64,000 bases of DNA from a bacterium (GTDB taxonomy: Bacteria; Orphanbacterota; Orphanbacteria; Orphanbacterales; Orphanbacteraceae). Below are positions 26,606-35,933 of this stretch, piece by piece; within the stretch, counting starts at the first letter, position 1, and every line of letters begins with the position of its first letter. Where the stretch lies: contig JALGYY010000002.1 of the NCBI GenBank assembly GCA_025782575.1, forward strand, positions 1 to 64,000, given 5' to 3'. Under the pieces are notes generated by a model that worked only from the letters and a program-made list of their open reading frames with translations, had not been told where the DNA came from and searched no databases. The position numbers and the translations under genes were made by a program.

Positions 26606-27750
26606 AAGCGACCTGGATCTTGTCCGCGCGCTCTTCCAGGTAGAAAGTAAGATGGTCATCTTCCTCCTCACAGATGACGATATCCCCATTCTTTATCCGC
26701 CTGGAAGCGACGAGCCTCGACAAGGGATCAACGAGCTCCCCGATTCAATCGCTCTCCGAAGCGGCCTCGCCCCGAAACGGAGATCGGTCCCCTTCTCAAT
26801 GATCCAGGACTTCGCCTTGCTGCTTACTTTCAACTGAACATATAGCCCCACACTCACCATCCGGCGGCGAATGTCATCGAGGAACTTCTGGAATATGCCG
26901 GATAGATCCCCCTGGTTCAGCGCGGAGTAGACAAGCGTCTCGTCGAACCGGTTCAGGAATTCATACGGAAAGTGCTCGCGCGCCGCCGAGAGCGCCGCGT
27001 CCGAAAGGGTCGACGGCTCAATCGCCGAAACCCTACTCCCCTCGCTCATTTCAAATCCGATCGCCTTCTGTTCGAGGATCTCACCCATCTGGCGACTCCC
27101 CACGTTTGAGGTCATAATAATAATCGACCTGGTGAAATCGGTGGTCGTCGTGTCGCCAAGCGTGAGCATCCCATCCTCGAGTATTCCGAGCAGCGCGTTC
27201 CAGAGCACAGGATGGGCCTTCTCTATTTCGTCGAACAGAACAATCGAAACGAACTCCTCGTCATTCTTTGCTTTGAAGATTCGATCGGCGAGTACTTCCA
27301 CATTGGAACCGGGCCGGCCGGATCTTGAACTTCGGGCAGATGCCGATGGTTCGCTTCGATTCGTGCCTGGCTCAGCAGCGGTTCGATGTTTGAGCCGACG
27401 TAGCCCGGCGGCGCTCCGAGAAGCCGGGAGAGCTCGTGGCTGTGAGCGTACTCCTCGCAGTTCACCCTCGTGAGAGCCCGGTCCGACCCAAAAAGTGTGT
27501 GAGCGAGCGCCTTTGCCGTCTCAGTCTTTCCGACACCTGTCGGCCCGAGCAGGAGCATGGTGAGCAACGGCCGCCCCGGATCCCGCAATCCCGAAAGAAG
27601 CCGGGAGAAGGAGCAGACGATCTCGTCGAGAGAATCGTCCTGCCCGATCACGCGGCTCTTCAGGATGTCATTCAGTGGTCTCACCTCTTCGTAGAGGCAT
27701 CCGACGTCGAGCCGTGTTCGATTGTTCTCGCGCTTCTCGATCGGCCTCAT
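26604..27750 (-). pseudogene. Short ClpB-like AAA+ ATPase with two frameshifts
   Basis: A single gene is readable from the ATG at 27750 (GGGAGG ahead) to a TAG at 26604-26606, about 380 codons, if two one-base deletions are restored. The first piece holds V-I-G-Q-D-D and Walker A G-P-T-G-V-G-K-T (69-76). At about 27312-27316, in a G/C run, the frame moves. The second piece holds Walker B V-L-F-D-E-I-E-K-A-H, T-S-N-V-G-S, the arginine-finger region F-L-N-R-F-D-E and sensor-2 G-A-R-P-L-R-R-A-I-E. At 26738-26741 (four C) it shifts again into a tail ending D-K-I-Q-V-A. It corresponds to the second AAA+ domain of ClpB without the N-domain and first ATPase domain. Both lesions sit in homopolymers, so base-call errors are a real alternative. 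Confidence 0.7.
26606..26614. repeat. Right copy of 9-bp direct repeat (AAGCGACCT)
   Basis: Second copy of the flanking repeat; it overlaps the last codons of the ClpB-like reading frame on the minus strand. Confidence 0.65.
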
Positions 27751-27781
27751 CTCGTTCCTCCCGTCAGAAGTGAACCGGTTT

Positions 27782-28255
27782 TCAACTACGCCCTTCGTGA
27801 ATGGTCAGCTCGGGTGAGTCAGGGACTTCCGGCAGGGCGCCGCCGGCTTTCAACCGGGCGTAGCTGGCGCCGAGCACCAATCCAAACAGAAGATGACCGA
27901 ACAGACTGGGCAGCATGGCTGTAGCGGCAGCACTATTCCAGTTGACGCCGAGCCCCATTCCCATGAACAACGGCATCAAAGTCAACGGACCGAGAATCCA
28001 CAACATGAAACCGTAAAGCATGCCCGCCTTCAGGCCGTTTCCGGCTCGGTCAACCCACCTGTCGAGCAGTACCGCGAAGCTTGCGCCGATCATCGCACTG
28101 ATTCCCATATGAACGATGAAACCGGCAAACGCGTTCGGCATTCCGACCATCATGCCGATCATCGGAAGCATACCCATCGCTCCCATCATGATGCCGAAGA
28201 CGATTCCTCCAGCGATCCCGGCGGTAATTCCATTTTTTAGATTTTCTGAATTCAT
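27782..28255 (-). CDS. Small multi-pass membrane protein
   Basis: Encodes 157 residues with GGGAGG 8 bases ahead of the ATG. Four hydrophobic helices are visible: about 9-33 (Met/Gly-rich, G-I-M-M-G-A-M-G-M-L), 42-64, 76-101 and 112-130. The Gly/Met-rich first helix and a short basic/acidic C-terminal tail are the only distinctive marks. I do not recognise a family. It lies 31 bases upstream of the ClpB-like gene on the same strand and is probably co-transcribed with it. Confidence 0.75.
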   Translation of the reverse strand: MNSENLKNGITAGIAGGIVFGIMMGAMGMLPMIGMMVGMPNAFAGFIVHMGISAMIGASFAVLLDRWVDRAGNGLKAGMLYGFMLWILGPLTLMPLFMGMGLGVNWNSAAATAMLPSLFGHLLFGLVLGASYARLKAGGALPEVPDSPELTIHEGRS

Positions 28256-28440
28256 GACTGATCCTCCCAGAAAGTGACAGGGGTACTTGTGAAACCATTC
28301 GGAGATCGGAAAAGCCTCATGTACCTAGGATCATTCCGGCTTCATTGGTTGGTGCTGATAGCCGGTCATTCTTTACGTCCGTTCCACAGGGATATCGTAG
28401 GCTGGACACAGAAGCTCTCCGCAATTAGTATGTCTCGCAC

Positions 28441-29316
28441 ATGATGAAACCTTTCCTTCTACTTCCTGTTCTTCTTCTCGCGCCCCTTGCGATCCTGCTC
28501 CCTGTACTTGTCCATGCCGACGATCGGGCACCTTACGTCATTGGCAGCGAACGCTTTGGCGTATTGGGACCGAGTTATTTCATTACCGGATTCGAAAAGA
28601 ACGATCCCGAATCCACGTCACCCGGAAACAACGAGCAGGTCAAATTTCATATCTCCATGCGCTATCGAATGACTGAGTTCCATAGAGGGCTCTTCTCCGT
28701 TCCGGAAGACCAGCAGCTTCATCTCTATTTTGCGTTCACACAAACTTCCTTCTGGAATCTGTGGGATGAGAGCGCCCCATTTTTTGACAACAATTTCCAA
28801 CCGGAGTCCTTCCTGTATTATTCGCGTGATTCATGGCCGGTCAGTCTGGCTGCAGGGGCTCGTCATCAATCGAATGGCCGGGAAGATCCGTTTTCCCGAA
28901 GCTGGAATCGCGTCTTCGGCGCCGTGCATTTCGGCAATCCGGAGACGAATGCGGTCTTCGGCTCGGCCACCAGCTGGTACTTCGGTCGATGGAGCGTCTG
29001 GGGGGACGAGGAAACAAATCCCGACATCACAGACTATTTCGGATACGGAAAGATCGATCTATACATCGCGCCAGGTCAATTTCCCCTCAAGAAGACGAGT
29101 TTCCCGTTCCGCGTATGTGGGATTCTTGTTCGGTTTCCGGTCGGAGGCCGCCAATTCATCCCAGGGGTTGAGGCTTCCCTCTTTTTAGGTCTCCCCAATG
29201 GCGAAGACTTCTCACCCAGCCTCATGATTCAATACGTCGACGGTTACGGGCAGCGACTCCTCGACTATCAGCAGGCGCGCACCGCCTGGCGTGTAGGCCT
29301 CGCTCTAATCCGGTAG
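28441..29316 (+). CDS. pldA: Outer-membrane phospholipase A
   Basis: Encodes 291 residues with a signal peptide (cleavage near V-H-A-D, residue 27). The active site block H-Q-S-N-G-R-E-D-P-F-S-R-S-W-N-R is present: the His and Ser of H-x-S are the catalytic dyad and the Asn in S-W-N-R matches the third residue of E. coli OMPLA. The rest fits a 12-stranded barrel with aromatic strand ends. OMPLA hydrolyses phospholipids that reach the outer leaflet, using calcium and dimerisation. The gene lies just ahead of the TonB operon but is separated from it by 186 bases, and probably has its own promoter. Confidence 0.93.
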   Translation: MMKPFLLLPVLLLAPLAILLPVLVHADDRAPYVIGSERFGVLGPSYFITGFEKNDPESTSPGNNEQVKFHISMRYRMTEFHRGLFSVPEDQQLHLYFAFTQTSFWNLWDESAPFFDNNFQPESFLYYSRDSWPVSLAAGARHQSNGREDPFSRSWNRVFGAVHFGNPETNAVFGSATSWYFGRWSVWGDEETNPDITDYFGYGKIDLYIAPGQFPLKKTSFPFRVCGILVRFPVGGRQFIPGVEASLFLGLPNGEDFSPSLMIQYVDGYGQRLLDYQQARTAWRVGLALIR

Positions 29317-29502
29317 CAAGCTCCGCGCTTTGCTCAGAATAATGTTGACACTTAACAACCCCACCCGCAAACTGTGCGCCAGTATGGAGTTAACCCGGTT
29401 TCCATGTAGAGCGAATACCAACCCACTGCTTCGGCACCCGGACATGGAAGCCCGCCGGTCAATTTCGCGTGCGCCGCTCGGCGCCAAACCAAGGATCACC
29501 CC

Positions 29503-32175
29503 ATGAATCTCTTGTCGAAGACCGCACGACCCCTCCTTTTCACTGTGCTTCTGTTTTCGTTCGCCACTTCGGCATGGGCCGAAGTGACTCTGGAGGGCCG
29601 CGTTACCTCGGCGGAATCGGGCGACGCGCTTCGCCTCGCCAATATAGGCACGAGGAATGCGCTCGAGACCGCCGTTACAGACGACGGGGGGAATTTCTCT
29701 CTGTCGGTGGAGAGCCTGCCTGTCACCCTCGTGGTGAGACACCTTGGATATCAGGTGTACGTTATGGAAATATCAAGCGATGCCTTCCTGGACATCGCGC
29801 TCGTCGATTCAAAGTTGCAGGCCGAAGAGATGGTTGTCATCGGATCACGCTTCGCCCCGCGTACTGTCATGACCTCACCTGTACCGATCGACAACGTAAA
29901 GGCGGATCAACTTTACGCAACCGGCCACCTTACCATCGACAAGATGCTCAATTACTCCGTCCCTTCGTTCAACTCGAGCCAGCAGACGATTTCTGATGCA
30001 ACCGCTCATTTCGACCCCGCCGATCTCAGAGGACTGGGACCGAGCCGGACGCTCGTTCTCATCAACGGAAAGCGCAAGAACCCGAGCGCCCTGGTGTATA
30101 TCAACGATACGCCAGGCAAGGGTGAAGTGGGCGTCGACATGAAGAGCATCCCGGCAGCCGCCATCGAGCGTATTGAAGTTCTCCGGGACGGCGCTTCCGC
30201 CCAGTACGGGTCGGACGCGATCGCCGGTGTCATTAATATCATCCTGAAGGAAGATTACGATCAGACGATAATCCGGAGCTTCGGTGGCGCTACTACGGAA
30301 GGGGACGGGGAGAACTACGGCTACAGCGTGAATACCGGGTTCCCTCTGGGCAAGAATGGTTCCGTCAACGTGACGCATTCTTATTCGGACTTTAGTGAAA
30401 CGAACCGGGCGCCAACGCCGGGCACGGATGCCCTCTTCGGCGTGACTCCCGAGACCGATGTCAATGGCGATGGTATTCCGGGAGACTTCGCCGACTTCTT
30501 TGCCGCCCACCCCGACCTTGGAATGATTGTCGGACAACCGAATATCACTTCATCTGATGTATTCTTCAATGCGCGCCTCCCTCTCGAAAACAATTCGGAA
30601 CTATACGCTTTCGGTGGGCTGCAGAATCGAAAGGGCCTGAGCTACGCTCTCTATCGGGCACCCTACTGGATTACGGAAGATCCGGACATCCCGGGCGAAG
30701 CGAGCGAAGTCTATCTCGATAGCGACGGAAACTACGAAGGTTTTCATCCCACATTTGAAACTGACATTTTCGACAACCAACTGAGCGTCGGCGTGCGCGG
30801 GCAGTCCCGTGGATGGGACTACGATGTCAGTCATACGTACGGAAGTAACACCGTAGACTACTCGGTAAACAACAGCTTGAACGTCGATCTCGGCATACAG
30901 ACGCCGACCTCTTTCCGGGCGGGTGGCTATGAATTCCGGAACCACATCACGAACGCCGATGTGGCGCGCCAGGTCATGAATGCGACCGTTTCAGTCGGCA
31001 CTGAATTTCGGACGGAGAATTTCGTCGCTAATGCCGGTGAGCCCGATTCCTATTTTGGTAGCGGGACTCAGTCCTTCCCCGGTCTGCAGCCACAGAACGA
31101 GGCGGATGCCTTCCGAAACAACATAGGTGTCTACGGCGATGTTGCCGTTAACGTGACAGAGGACCTGCTTGTCGGCGGCGCCGCGCGTGTTGAAAACTAC
31201 AGCGATTTCGGCGACGCGTTTACATGGAAAGTGAATGGTCGCCACCTGCTGATGGATGGTCGCGCAACTGTTCGCGCATCGGCCTCCACCGGGTTCCGTG
31301 CGCCGTCGCTCCACCAGATTCACTTGAGCATCATCCAGACTCTTGTATCCGGCGGATCTGTTTCCAATCAGGGCACGATAGACAACAACAGCCCGGTTCT
31401 CCGCGCCCTCGAAGTCGACCAGCTGAAAGAAGAAGAAGCGACTAACTTCACAGTGGGAGTCGCTATTCAGCCTGTCGAAGGGGCAACATTCTCGGCGGAC
31501 TTCTACCGTGTCGAGGTGGATGATCGCGTCGTCTATTCGTCGAGCATCGCAAGCGATGACCCGACGGATGCGGTAGGCGAAATTCTGGTTGCCAACGACA
31601 TCACCAGCCTCAAGTTCTTCACCAACGCCATTGACACGCGCACCCAGGGCGTGGACCTGGTCGGCACCTATTCGATGGCTGCCGGAGAGGGGACTGCAAA
31701 CGTCACGGTATCCGCGACATTCACGGATACCGAGATCGAGGGACTCATCTCGACGCCAAAGCCGATCAAAGATGCGGGCATCGATATCTTCGACAGGAAA
31801 GAGCAGTCGAGAATCCTTTCGGCCCGGCCGGAAGACAAGATTCTCGTCGGGCTCGGCTACAGCAAGGGTAGAGTAAACGCCACGCTCAACAACACCCGGT
31901 TCGGCGAAGTGACCTGGCAGCATGCATCTGATCCTGCGAAGGACCAGACATTCGCTGCAAAGGTGATTACCGACCTGTACGTCACCGTTCAGGCGACAGG
32001 GGCGCTCTCGCTCGGAATCGCTGTAAACAACCTATTTGATGTCTTCCCTGACAAGATCGATACCAAGGGGGACGTTCTCACCGATCTCGGTGGCCGATTC
32101 CAGTATCCCTGGGAAGTGAACCAGTTCGGTTTCGCCGGCACAACCGTCGTCGGTAGCGGGACGCTCACGTTCTAA
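29503..32175 (+). CDS. TonB-dependent receptor of the TonB operon
   Basis: Encodes 890 residues with AAGGA ahead of the ATG. Signal peptide (A-W-A-E, about residue 26), a carboxypeptidase-regulatory-like beta-sandwich (about 28-108), a TonB-box-like E-M-V-V-I-G-S-R at 110-117, then a plug with L-R-G-L-G-P-S-R-T-L-V-L-I-N-G-K-R, I-E-V-L-R-D-G-A-S-A-Q-Y-G-S-D-A-I-A-G-V and a long barrel. A TTGACA at 29345-29350 could be its -35 box, but no good -10 follows. Its stop overlaps the ATG of the DUF3450 gene (TAATG), placing it at the head of a dedicated energising operon. Ligand unknown. Confidence 0.93.
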   Translation: MNLLSKTARPLLFTVLLFSFATSAWAEVTLEGRVTSAESGDALRLANIGTRNALETAVTDDGGNFSLSVESLPVTLVVRHLGYQVYVMEISSDAFLDIALVDSKLQAEEMVVIGSRFAPRTVMTSPVPIDNVKADQLYATGHLTIDKMLNYSVPSFNSSQQTISDATAHFDPADLRGLGPSRTLVLINGKRKNPSALVYINDTPGKGEVGVDMKSIPAAAIERIEVLRDGASAQYGSDAIAGVINIILKEDYDQTIIRSFGGATTEGDGENYGYSVNTGFPLGKNGSVNVTHSYSDFSETNRAPTPGTDALFGVTPETDVNGDGIPGDFADFFAAHPDLGMIVGQPNITSSDVFFNARLPLENNSELYAFGGLQNRKGLSYALYRAPYWITEDPDIPGEASEVYLDSDGNYEGFHPTFETDIFDNQLSVGVRGQSRGWDYDVSHTYGSNTVDYSVNNSLNVDLGIQTPTSFRAGGYEFRNHITNADVARQVMNATVSVGTEFRTENFVANAGEPDSYFGSGTQSFPGLQPQNEADAFRNNIGVYGDVAVNVTEDLLVGGAARVENYSDFGDAFTWKVNGRHLLMDGRATVRASASTGFRAPSLHQIHLSIIQTLVSGGSVSNQGTIDNNSPVLRALEVDQLKEEEATNFTVGVAIQPVEGATFSADFYRVEVDDRVVYSSSIASDDPTDAVGEILVANDITSLKFFTNAIDTRTQGVDLVGTYSMAAGEGTANVTVSATFTDTEIEGLISTPKPIKDAGIDIFDRKEQSRILSARPEDKILVGLGYSKGRVNATLNNTRFGEVTWQHASDPAKDQTFAAKVITDLYVTVQATGALSLGIAVNNLFDVFPDKIDTKGDVLTDLGGRFQYPWEVNQFGFAGTTVVGSGTLTF

Positions 32176-32963
32176 TGACAAGAACCTGCCTACACAAACG
32201 GATGCTGGGGATCGCCCTGGCATCCGTTCTCGGAACGGGGACCTTCAGCGCCACGCTTGCAGGGGACCTGGATGCCGCTCTGAAAGCGGAAGTAAGTAGA
32301 ATCCAGCTCGCCCAGGCTTCTCAGGGCCGAATCGATGACGTGGTCGATGAGACACGGGATCTGGAAAGCGAATACAGACAGCTCCTGAAAGAGAACGACG
32401 GTCTCGGACTATATAATGAGTACATGGGGCGCCAGGTTGCCAATCAGGTGGCGGAACTGGAGGACCTGAGGGCATCGATCGACAAGGTAAGCATTGTCGA
32501 ACGACAGATCATGCCTCTCATGATCCGCATGCTCGAAGGCCTCGAGCGATTCGTCGAACTCGACGTTCCTTTTCTCTACGATGAGCGGGTCGAGCGCGTG
32601 GCAAACCTGAAAACCATGATGGAACGTGCCGACGTTTCGGTTTCAGAGAAATTCAGGCGACTGACCGAAGCATTCCAGATCGAAAACGATTTCGGAAGGA
32701 CGATCGAGGCGTATAAGACGACGCTCGTTATCGATGGAGCGACGCTCGAGGTCAGCGTCCTTCGGCTCGGGCGAATCGGCCTTTACTATCAGACAAGCGA
32801 TGCCAGCGTGACGGGCCGATGGGATCAATCAAGCCGGGAGTGGGAGACGCTTGGTGGTGGCGAACTCCGGAGTCACGTCCGGCAGGGCTTGCGTATCGCG
32901 CGGAAGCAGCAGGCACCCGGCCTGCTGCTCCTTCCGATCGACTCTCCCGAGGTGGCGAAGTGA
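32175..32963 (+). CDS. DUF3450 periplasmic coiled-coil protein
   Basis: Encodes 262 residues. Signal peptide to about residue 30 (T-L-A-G-D), followed by a long amphipathic coiled coil (about 40-110) and a compact domain with the DUF3450 marks P-L-M-I-R-M-L-E-G-L-E, D-V-P-F-L, E-I/R-V-A-N-L and A-Y-K-T-T-L-V-I-D-G. In Vibrio-type TonB2 systems a DUF3450 gene precedes the long ExbB-like TtpC gene, and the order here is the same. The protein probably sits in the periplasm and stiffens or regulates the TtpC-ExbB-ExbD-TonB complex; its biochemical role is not settled. Confidence 0.9.
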   Translation: MTRTCLHKRMLGIALASVLGTGTFSATLAGDLDAALKAEVSRIQLAQASQGRIDDVVDETRDLESEYRQLLKENDGLGLYNEYMGRQVANQVAELEDLRASIDKVSIVERQIMPLMIRMLEGLERFVELDVPFLYDERVERVANLKTMMERADVSVSEKFRRLTEAFQIENDFGRTIEAYKTTLVIDGATLEVSVLRLGRIGLYYQTSDASVTGRWDQSSREWETLGGGELRSHVRQGLRIARKQQAPGLLLLPIDSPEVAK

Positions 32964-34336
32964 GGCTGTCGACTCGATTTCAGTCCGTCGTCATTATCGG
33001 CCTCCTGTTATTGGCTGCTGTCCCCGCCGCTGCGCAAGACGACGGGGGAGCCGCCAATCTTGACGAACTGCTGCGACTGGTTGAACAAGGTCGCGCAAAT
33101 GACCAGCGAGAGCAGCGGCAGCGGGAAGCGGACTTCCGAAAGGCCCGCGACCAGCAGAAGCAACTTCTGCGAGATAGCGGGAATCTGCGCTCGACATTGG
33201 AACGGCGGAGTGAAGAACTCGAAACGGCTTACGATGCCAACGAGCTCAAGATCGCCGAAGTCCAGGATCAACTCAACAATCGAATGGGAACGCTCCGGGA
33301 GCTCTTCGGCGTATTGCAGCAAGTATCGAGTGAAACACAGGGCCTGATCGAGAGTTCTGTCACAAACGCGCAATATCCCGGGCGGGGCGAGTTTCTGAGT
33401 GGGCTCACCCGGAAGCTCGGATCCGAATCGAAGCTCCCGTCTGTCCAGGAGATCGAAAGACTCTGGTTTCTGATGCAGCAGGAGATGACCGAGACAGGAA
33501 AGATCGTGAGATTTCCCGCCACTGTGATCACCAGTGACGGGCGCGAAGAGGAGATGGAAGTCGTCCGCATCGGCGGTTTCAACATCGTCGCCCGGGGCAA
33601 GTATCTGCAGTATTCTCCTGAAACCGGGAACCTCTCGGAACTGAGCAGGCAACCCCAGAATCGTTTCACCAGAACGACGGAAGCAATCTTCGGTACGGAT
33701 TCCCCCGTTACATTCGGTGTCGACCCGACACGGGGCCAGATCCTGGCGACCTATCTGGATCGCCCCGGCATGCGGGAACGGATCGCCCAGGGGGGAATTA
33801 TCGGGTACGTGATCATCGGTCTTGGAATTCTCGGGCTGCTTCTCTGTCTCGAGCGACTGGTTGTTCTCGGCCTGTCGAGCCGCAAAGTGACGGCTCAGCT
33901 CCAGAGCGACACGCCGCGCGATGACAATCCGCTCGGCAGAGTACTGATTGCCGCGGAGCAGAATGAAAACGCAGACGTTGAAACGCTTGAACTGAAGCTT
34001 GGCGAGGCGGTATTTCGGGAAACGCCGTCACTTACACGAGCTCTCCTGTTCATAAAAATCATCAGCGTCGTCGCGCCGCTGCTCGGACTCCTCGGCACGG
34101 TGACCGGAATGATCGTCACTTTCCAGGCGATTACGCTCTTCGGCACAGGTGATCCGAAGCTCATGGCGGGAGGAATTTCTCAGGCTCTCGTGACTACCGT
34201 TCTCGGGCTTACCGTCGCGATCCCGGTTGTCCTTCTCCATACGCTGGTCCAGGGACGGAGCCGCCGTATCATTCACATCTTACAGGAACAGAGCGCGGGC
34301 ATTGTTGCGACGCGCTCGGAGCAGAGGCACTCCTGA
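32960..34336 (+). CDS. Long ExbB/TolQ-like protein (TtpC type)
   Basis: Encodes 458 residues from GTG at 32960, overlapping the DUF3450 stop as GTGA; the longer frame upstream is a shadow. Signal peptide, then a periplasmic coiled coil (about 30-130) and beta-rich part, a membrane helix near 278-300 (I-I-G-Y-V-I-I-G-L-G-I-L-G-L-L) and a MotA/TolQ/ExbB domain whose two C-terminal helices carry P-L-L-G-L-L-G-T-V-T-G-M-I. This layout, ExbB with a large periplasmic extension, is that of TtpC in TonB2 systems. It would contribute to proton flow and hold the complex to the cell wall or outer membrane. Confidence 0.88.
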   Translation: MRLSTRFQSVVIIGLLLLAAVPAAAQDDGGAANLDELLRLVEQGRANDQREQRQREADFRKARDQQKQLLRDSGNLRSTLERRSEELETAYDANELKIAEVQDQLNNRMGTLRELFGVLQQVSSETQGLIESSVTNAQYPGRGEFLSGLTRKLGSESKLPSVQEIERLWFLMQQEMTETGKIVRFPATVITSDGREEEMEVVRIGGFNIVARGKYLQYSPETGNLSELSRQPQNRFTRTTEAIFGTDSPVTFGVDPTRGQILATYLDRPGMRERIAQGGIIGYVIIGLGILGLLLCLERLVVLGLSSRKVTAQLQSDTPRDDNPLGRVLIAAEQNENADVETLELKLGEAVFRETPSLTRALLFIKIISVVAPLLGLLGTVTGMIVTFQAITLFGTGDPKLMAGGISQALVTTVLGLTVAIPVVLLHTLVQGRSRRIIHILQEQSAGIVATRSEQRHS

Positions 34337-34339
34337 TCG

Positions 34340-34879
34340 ATGCCGATCTTTTTTGAGACATTCGATTCCATCCGAGATTTCCTCGAGCTCGGCGGGCCTA
34401 TCCTGAGCGTGATTACCGCGACGATTTTCGCGATGTGGATCTTAATCGCCGAACGAATCCTCTATTTTCGAACAGTGAACAAGCAGCTGATACGAGAAAC
34501 GGTGGCTTCATGGGAATCCCGGCCGGAGTGGAAGTCATGGAATGCCATCCAGATCCGTGAAAAGTTGGTCTCGCAGTTCCAACTCGCCGCCAACGGACCG
34601 ATCCCCCTGATCAAGACTTTAGTCGCCCTCTGTCCTCTGCTCGGACTCATGGGAACAGTTACCGGTATGATCGAAGTGTTCGATGTTCTTTCCGTTACCG
34701 GCACGGCCAACGCGCGGTCAATGGCCGCCGGGGTTTCCAAGGCTACGATTCCCACCATGGCAGGCATGGTGGGCGCCCTCTCCGGAGTCTTCGCCGGCAC
34801 GATTCTCAGTCGCACCGCCGGAACCGAAGTGGAACGCCTGGGTGAACGCCTGGGTGAACGCCTGACCCTTGACCACTAG
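34340..34879 (+). CDS. exbB: ExbB-like proton channel subunit
   Basis: Encodes 179 residues, three bases after the TtpC-like gene. Three membrane segments are visible: about 18-38, 86-110 (I-K-T-L-V-A-L-C-P-L-L-G-L-M-G-T-V-T) and 135-160 (P-T-M-A-G-M-V-G-A-L-S-G-V-F-A-G). The conserved G-L-M-G-T-V-T-G-M and T-I-P-T-M-A-G residues of ExbB are intact. It forms a pentameric channel with ExbD that converts proton motive force into movement of TonB. The end includes a short direct repeat, E-R-L-G-E-R-L-G-E-R-L, probably from local slippage. Confidence 0.93.
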   Translation: MPIFFETFDSIRDFLELGGPILSVITATIFAMWILIAERILYFRTVNKQLIRETVASWESRPEWKSWNAIQIREKLVSQFQLAANGPIPLIKTLVALCPLLGLMGTVTGMIEVFDVLSVTGTANARSMAAGVSKATIPTMAGMVGALSGVFAGTILSRTAGTEVERLGERLGERLTLDH

Positions 34880-34889
34880 AGGATGATCG

Positions 34890-35309
34890 ATGCGCCAACG
34901 GCTCTCACTGTTTCGCCAGCCCGAAGAAGAAGAGCAAGAAATCAACATCACGCCCATGCTCGATGTGGTGTTCATCATGCTCATCTTCTTTATTGTAACC
35001 GCCTCTTTCGTCAAGGAATCGGGTATCGACGTCAACAAGCCGTTAGCGCAGACTTCTCAGCCGAAGGAAAAAGCGAACATACTCATTGCGATCGATGCTT
35101 CGGGTGACATCTGGATTGACCGGCGGAAAATCGACCCTCGCGCCGTCCGTGCGAATATCGAGCGAATGCACGCGGAGAACCCCCAGGGGACGGTCGTGAT
35201 TCAGGCCGATGCCGATTCCCGAACGGCTGATCTGGTTCATGTTATGGACGCGGCGCGACTGGCCGGCGTTTACGACATCGCGATCGCCGCCCCCCAGCCG
35301 CCGCAATAG
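34890..35309 (+). CDS. exbD: ExbD biopolymer transport protein
   Basis: Encodes 139 residues with GAGGATGATCG before the ATG. One N-terminal helix contains N-I-T-P-M-L-D-V-V-F-I-M-L-I-F-F, with the conserved proton-carrying Asp in L-D-V, followed by the periplasmic domain. ExbD pairs with ExbB inside the inner membrane. The gene sits between exbB and tonB with 10- and 18-base gaps, as in other TonB operons. Confidence 0.95.
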   Translation: MRQRLSLFRQPEEEEQEINITPMLDVVFIMLIFFIVTASFVKESGIDVNKPLAQTSQPKEKANILIAIDASGDIWIDRRKIDPRAVRANIERMHAENPQGTVVIQADADSRTADLVHVMDAARLAGVYDIAIAAPQPPQ

Positions 35310-35327
35310 GAAAAGGATCACCAGGCG

Positions 35328-35933
35328 ATGCTTGCCAGATATGCCACCGCGATCATTGCCGGAGCGCTGGTCACGCTCGGCGTGCTGTTCATGATGCAGG
35401 CGCTGATTGCGACCGGGAAGAAGAAACTCGACGAATCGGGCACCCGCCATTTCGTCGACTTTGTAAGAGTTGAACGAAGCGAGACGGTCGAGCGCAAAGA
35501 GAGACGAGCAGAAAAACCGGCCGACCCCGAAGCACCACCGGACATACCCCAACCGCAGACAGAAACCGTCGATCCGATGCGAATGGATGTCTCTGTCGGG
35601 ACCTCTATTCCGATACGGGAGAGGATTACGATCAGCGGCCTCGAGATGGCCGTCAGCGACGGCGAGTATCTTCCTATCGTCAAGATTGCCCCCGCCTATC
35701 CCATGACCGCACGCTCTCGTGGGATTCAGGGCTACTGCACTGTGGAGTATACGGTGACGGCAGCAGGGACGGTGAAGGACGTGGTGGTTATCGACGCAGA
35801 CCCCAAGGGGATATTCGATAAAACGTCTGTCGATGCCGCGCGCAAGTTCAAGTACAAGCCCCGGGTTGTCAACGGCGAGCCGATCGCCGTACGAGGTGTG
35901 CGCAACATCTTCCGATATCAGCTGGAGGGATAA
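35328..35933 (+). CDS. tonB: TonB energy transducer
   Basis: Encodes 201 residues. An N-terminal helix (about 6-27) lacks a signal peptidase site, followed by a charged segment, a Pro-rich stretch (A-D-P-E-A-P-P-D-I-P-Q-P-Q) spanning the periplasm, and a C-terminal domain with Y-P-M-T-A-R-S-R-G-I-Q-G, V-E-Y-T-V-T and A-A-R-K-F-K-Y-K-P. This domain contacts TonB boxes of outer-membrane receptors; either receptor in this window could be a client. The proline segment is short, which fits a TonB2-like protein. Confidence 0.93.
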   Translation: MLARYATAIIAGALVTLGVLFMMQALIATGKKKLDESGTRHFVDFVRVERSETVERKERRAEKPADPEAPPDIPQPQTETVDPMRMDVSVGTSIPIRERITISGLEMAVSDGEYLPIVKIAPAYPMTARSRGIQGYCTVEYTVTAAGTVKDVVVIDADPKGIFDKTSVDAARKFKYKPRVVNGEPIAVRGVRNIFRYQLEG

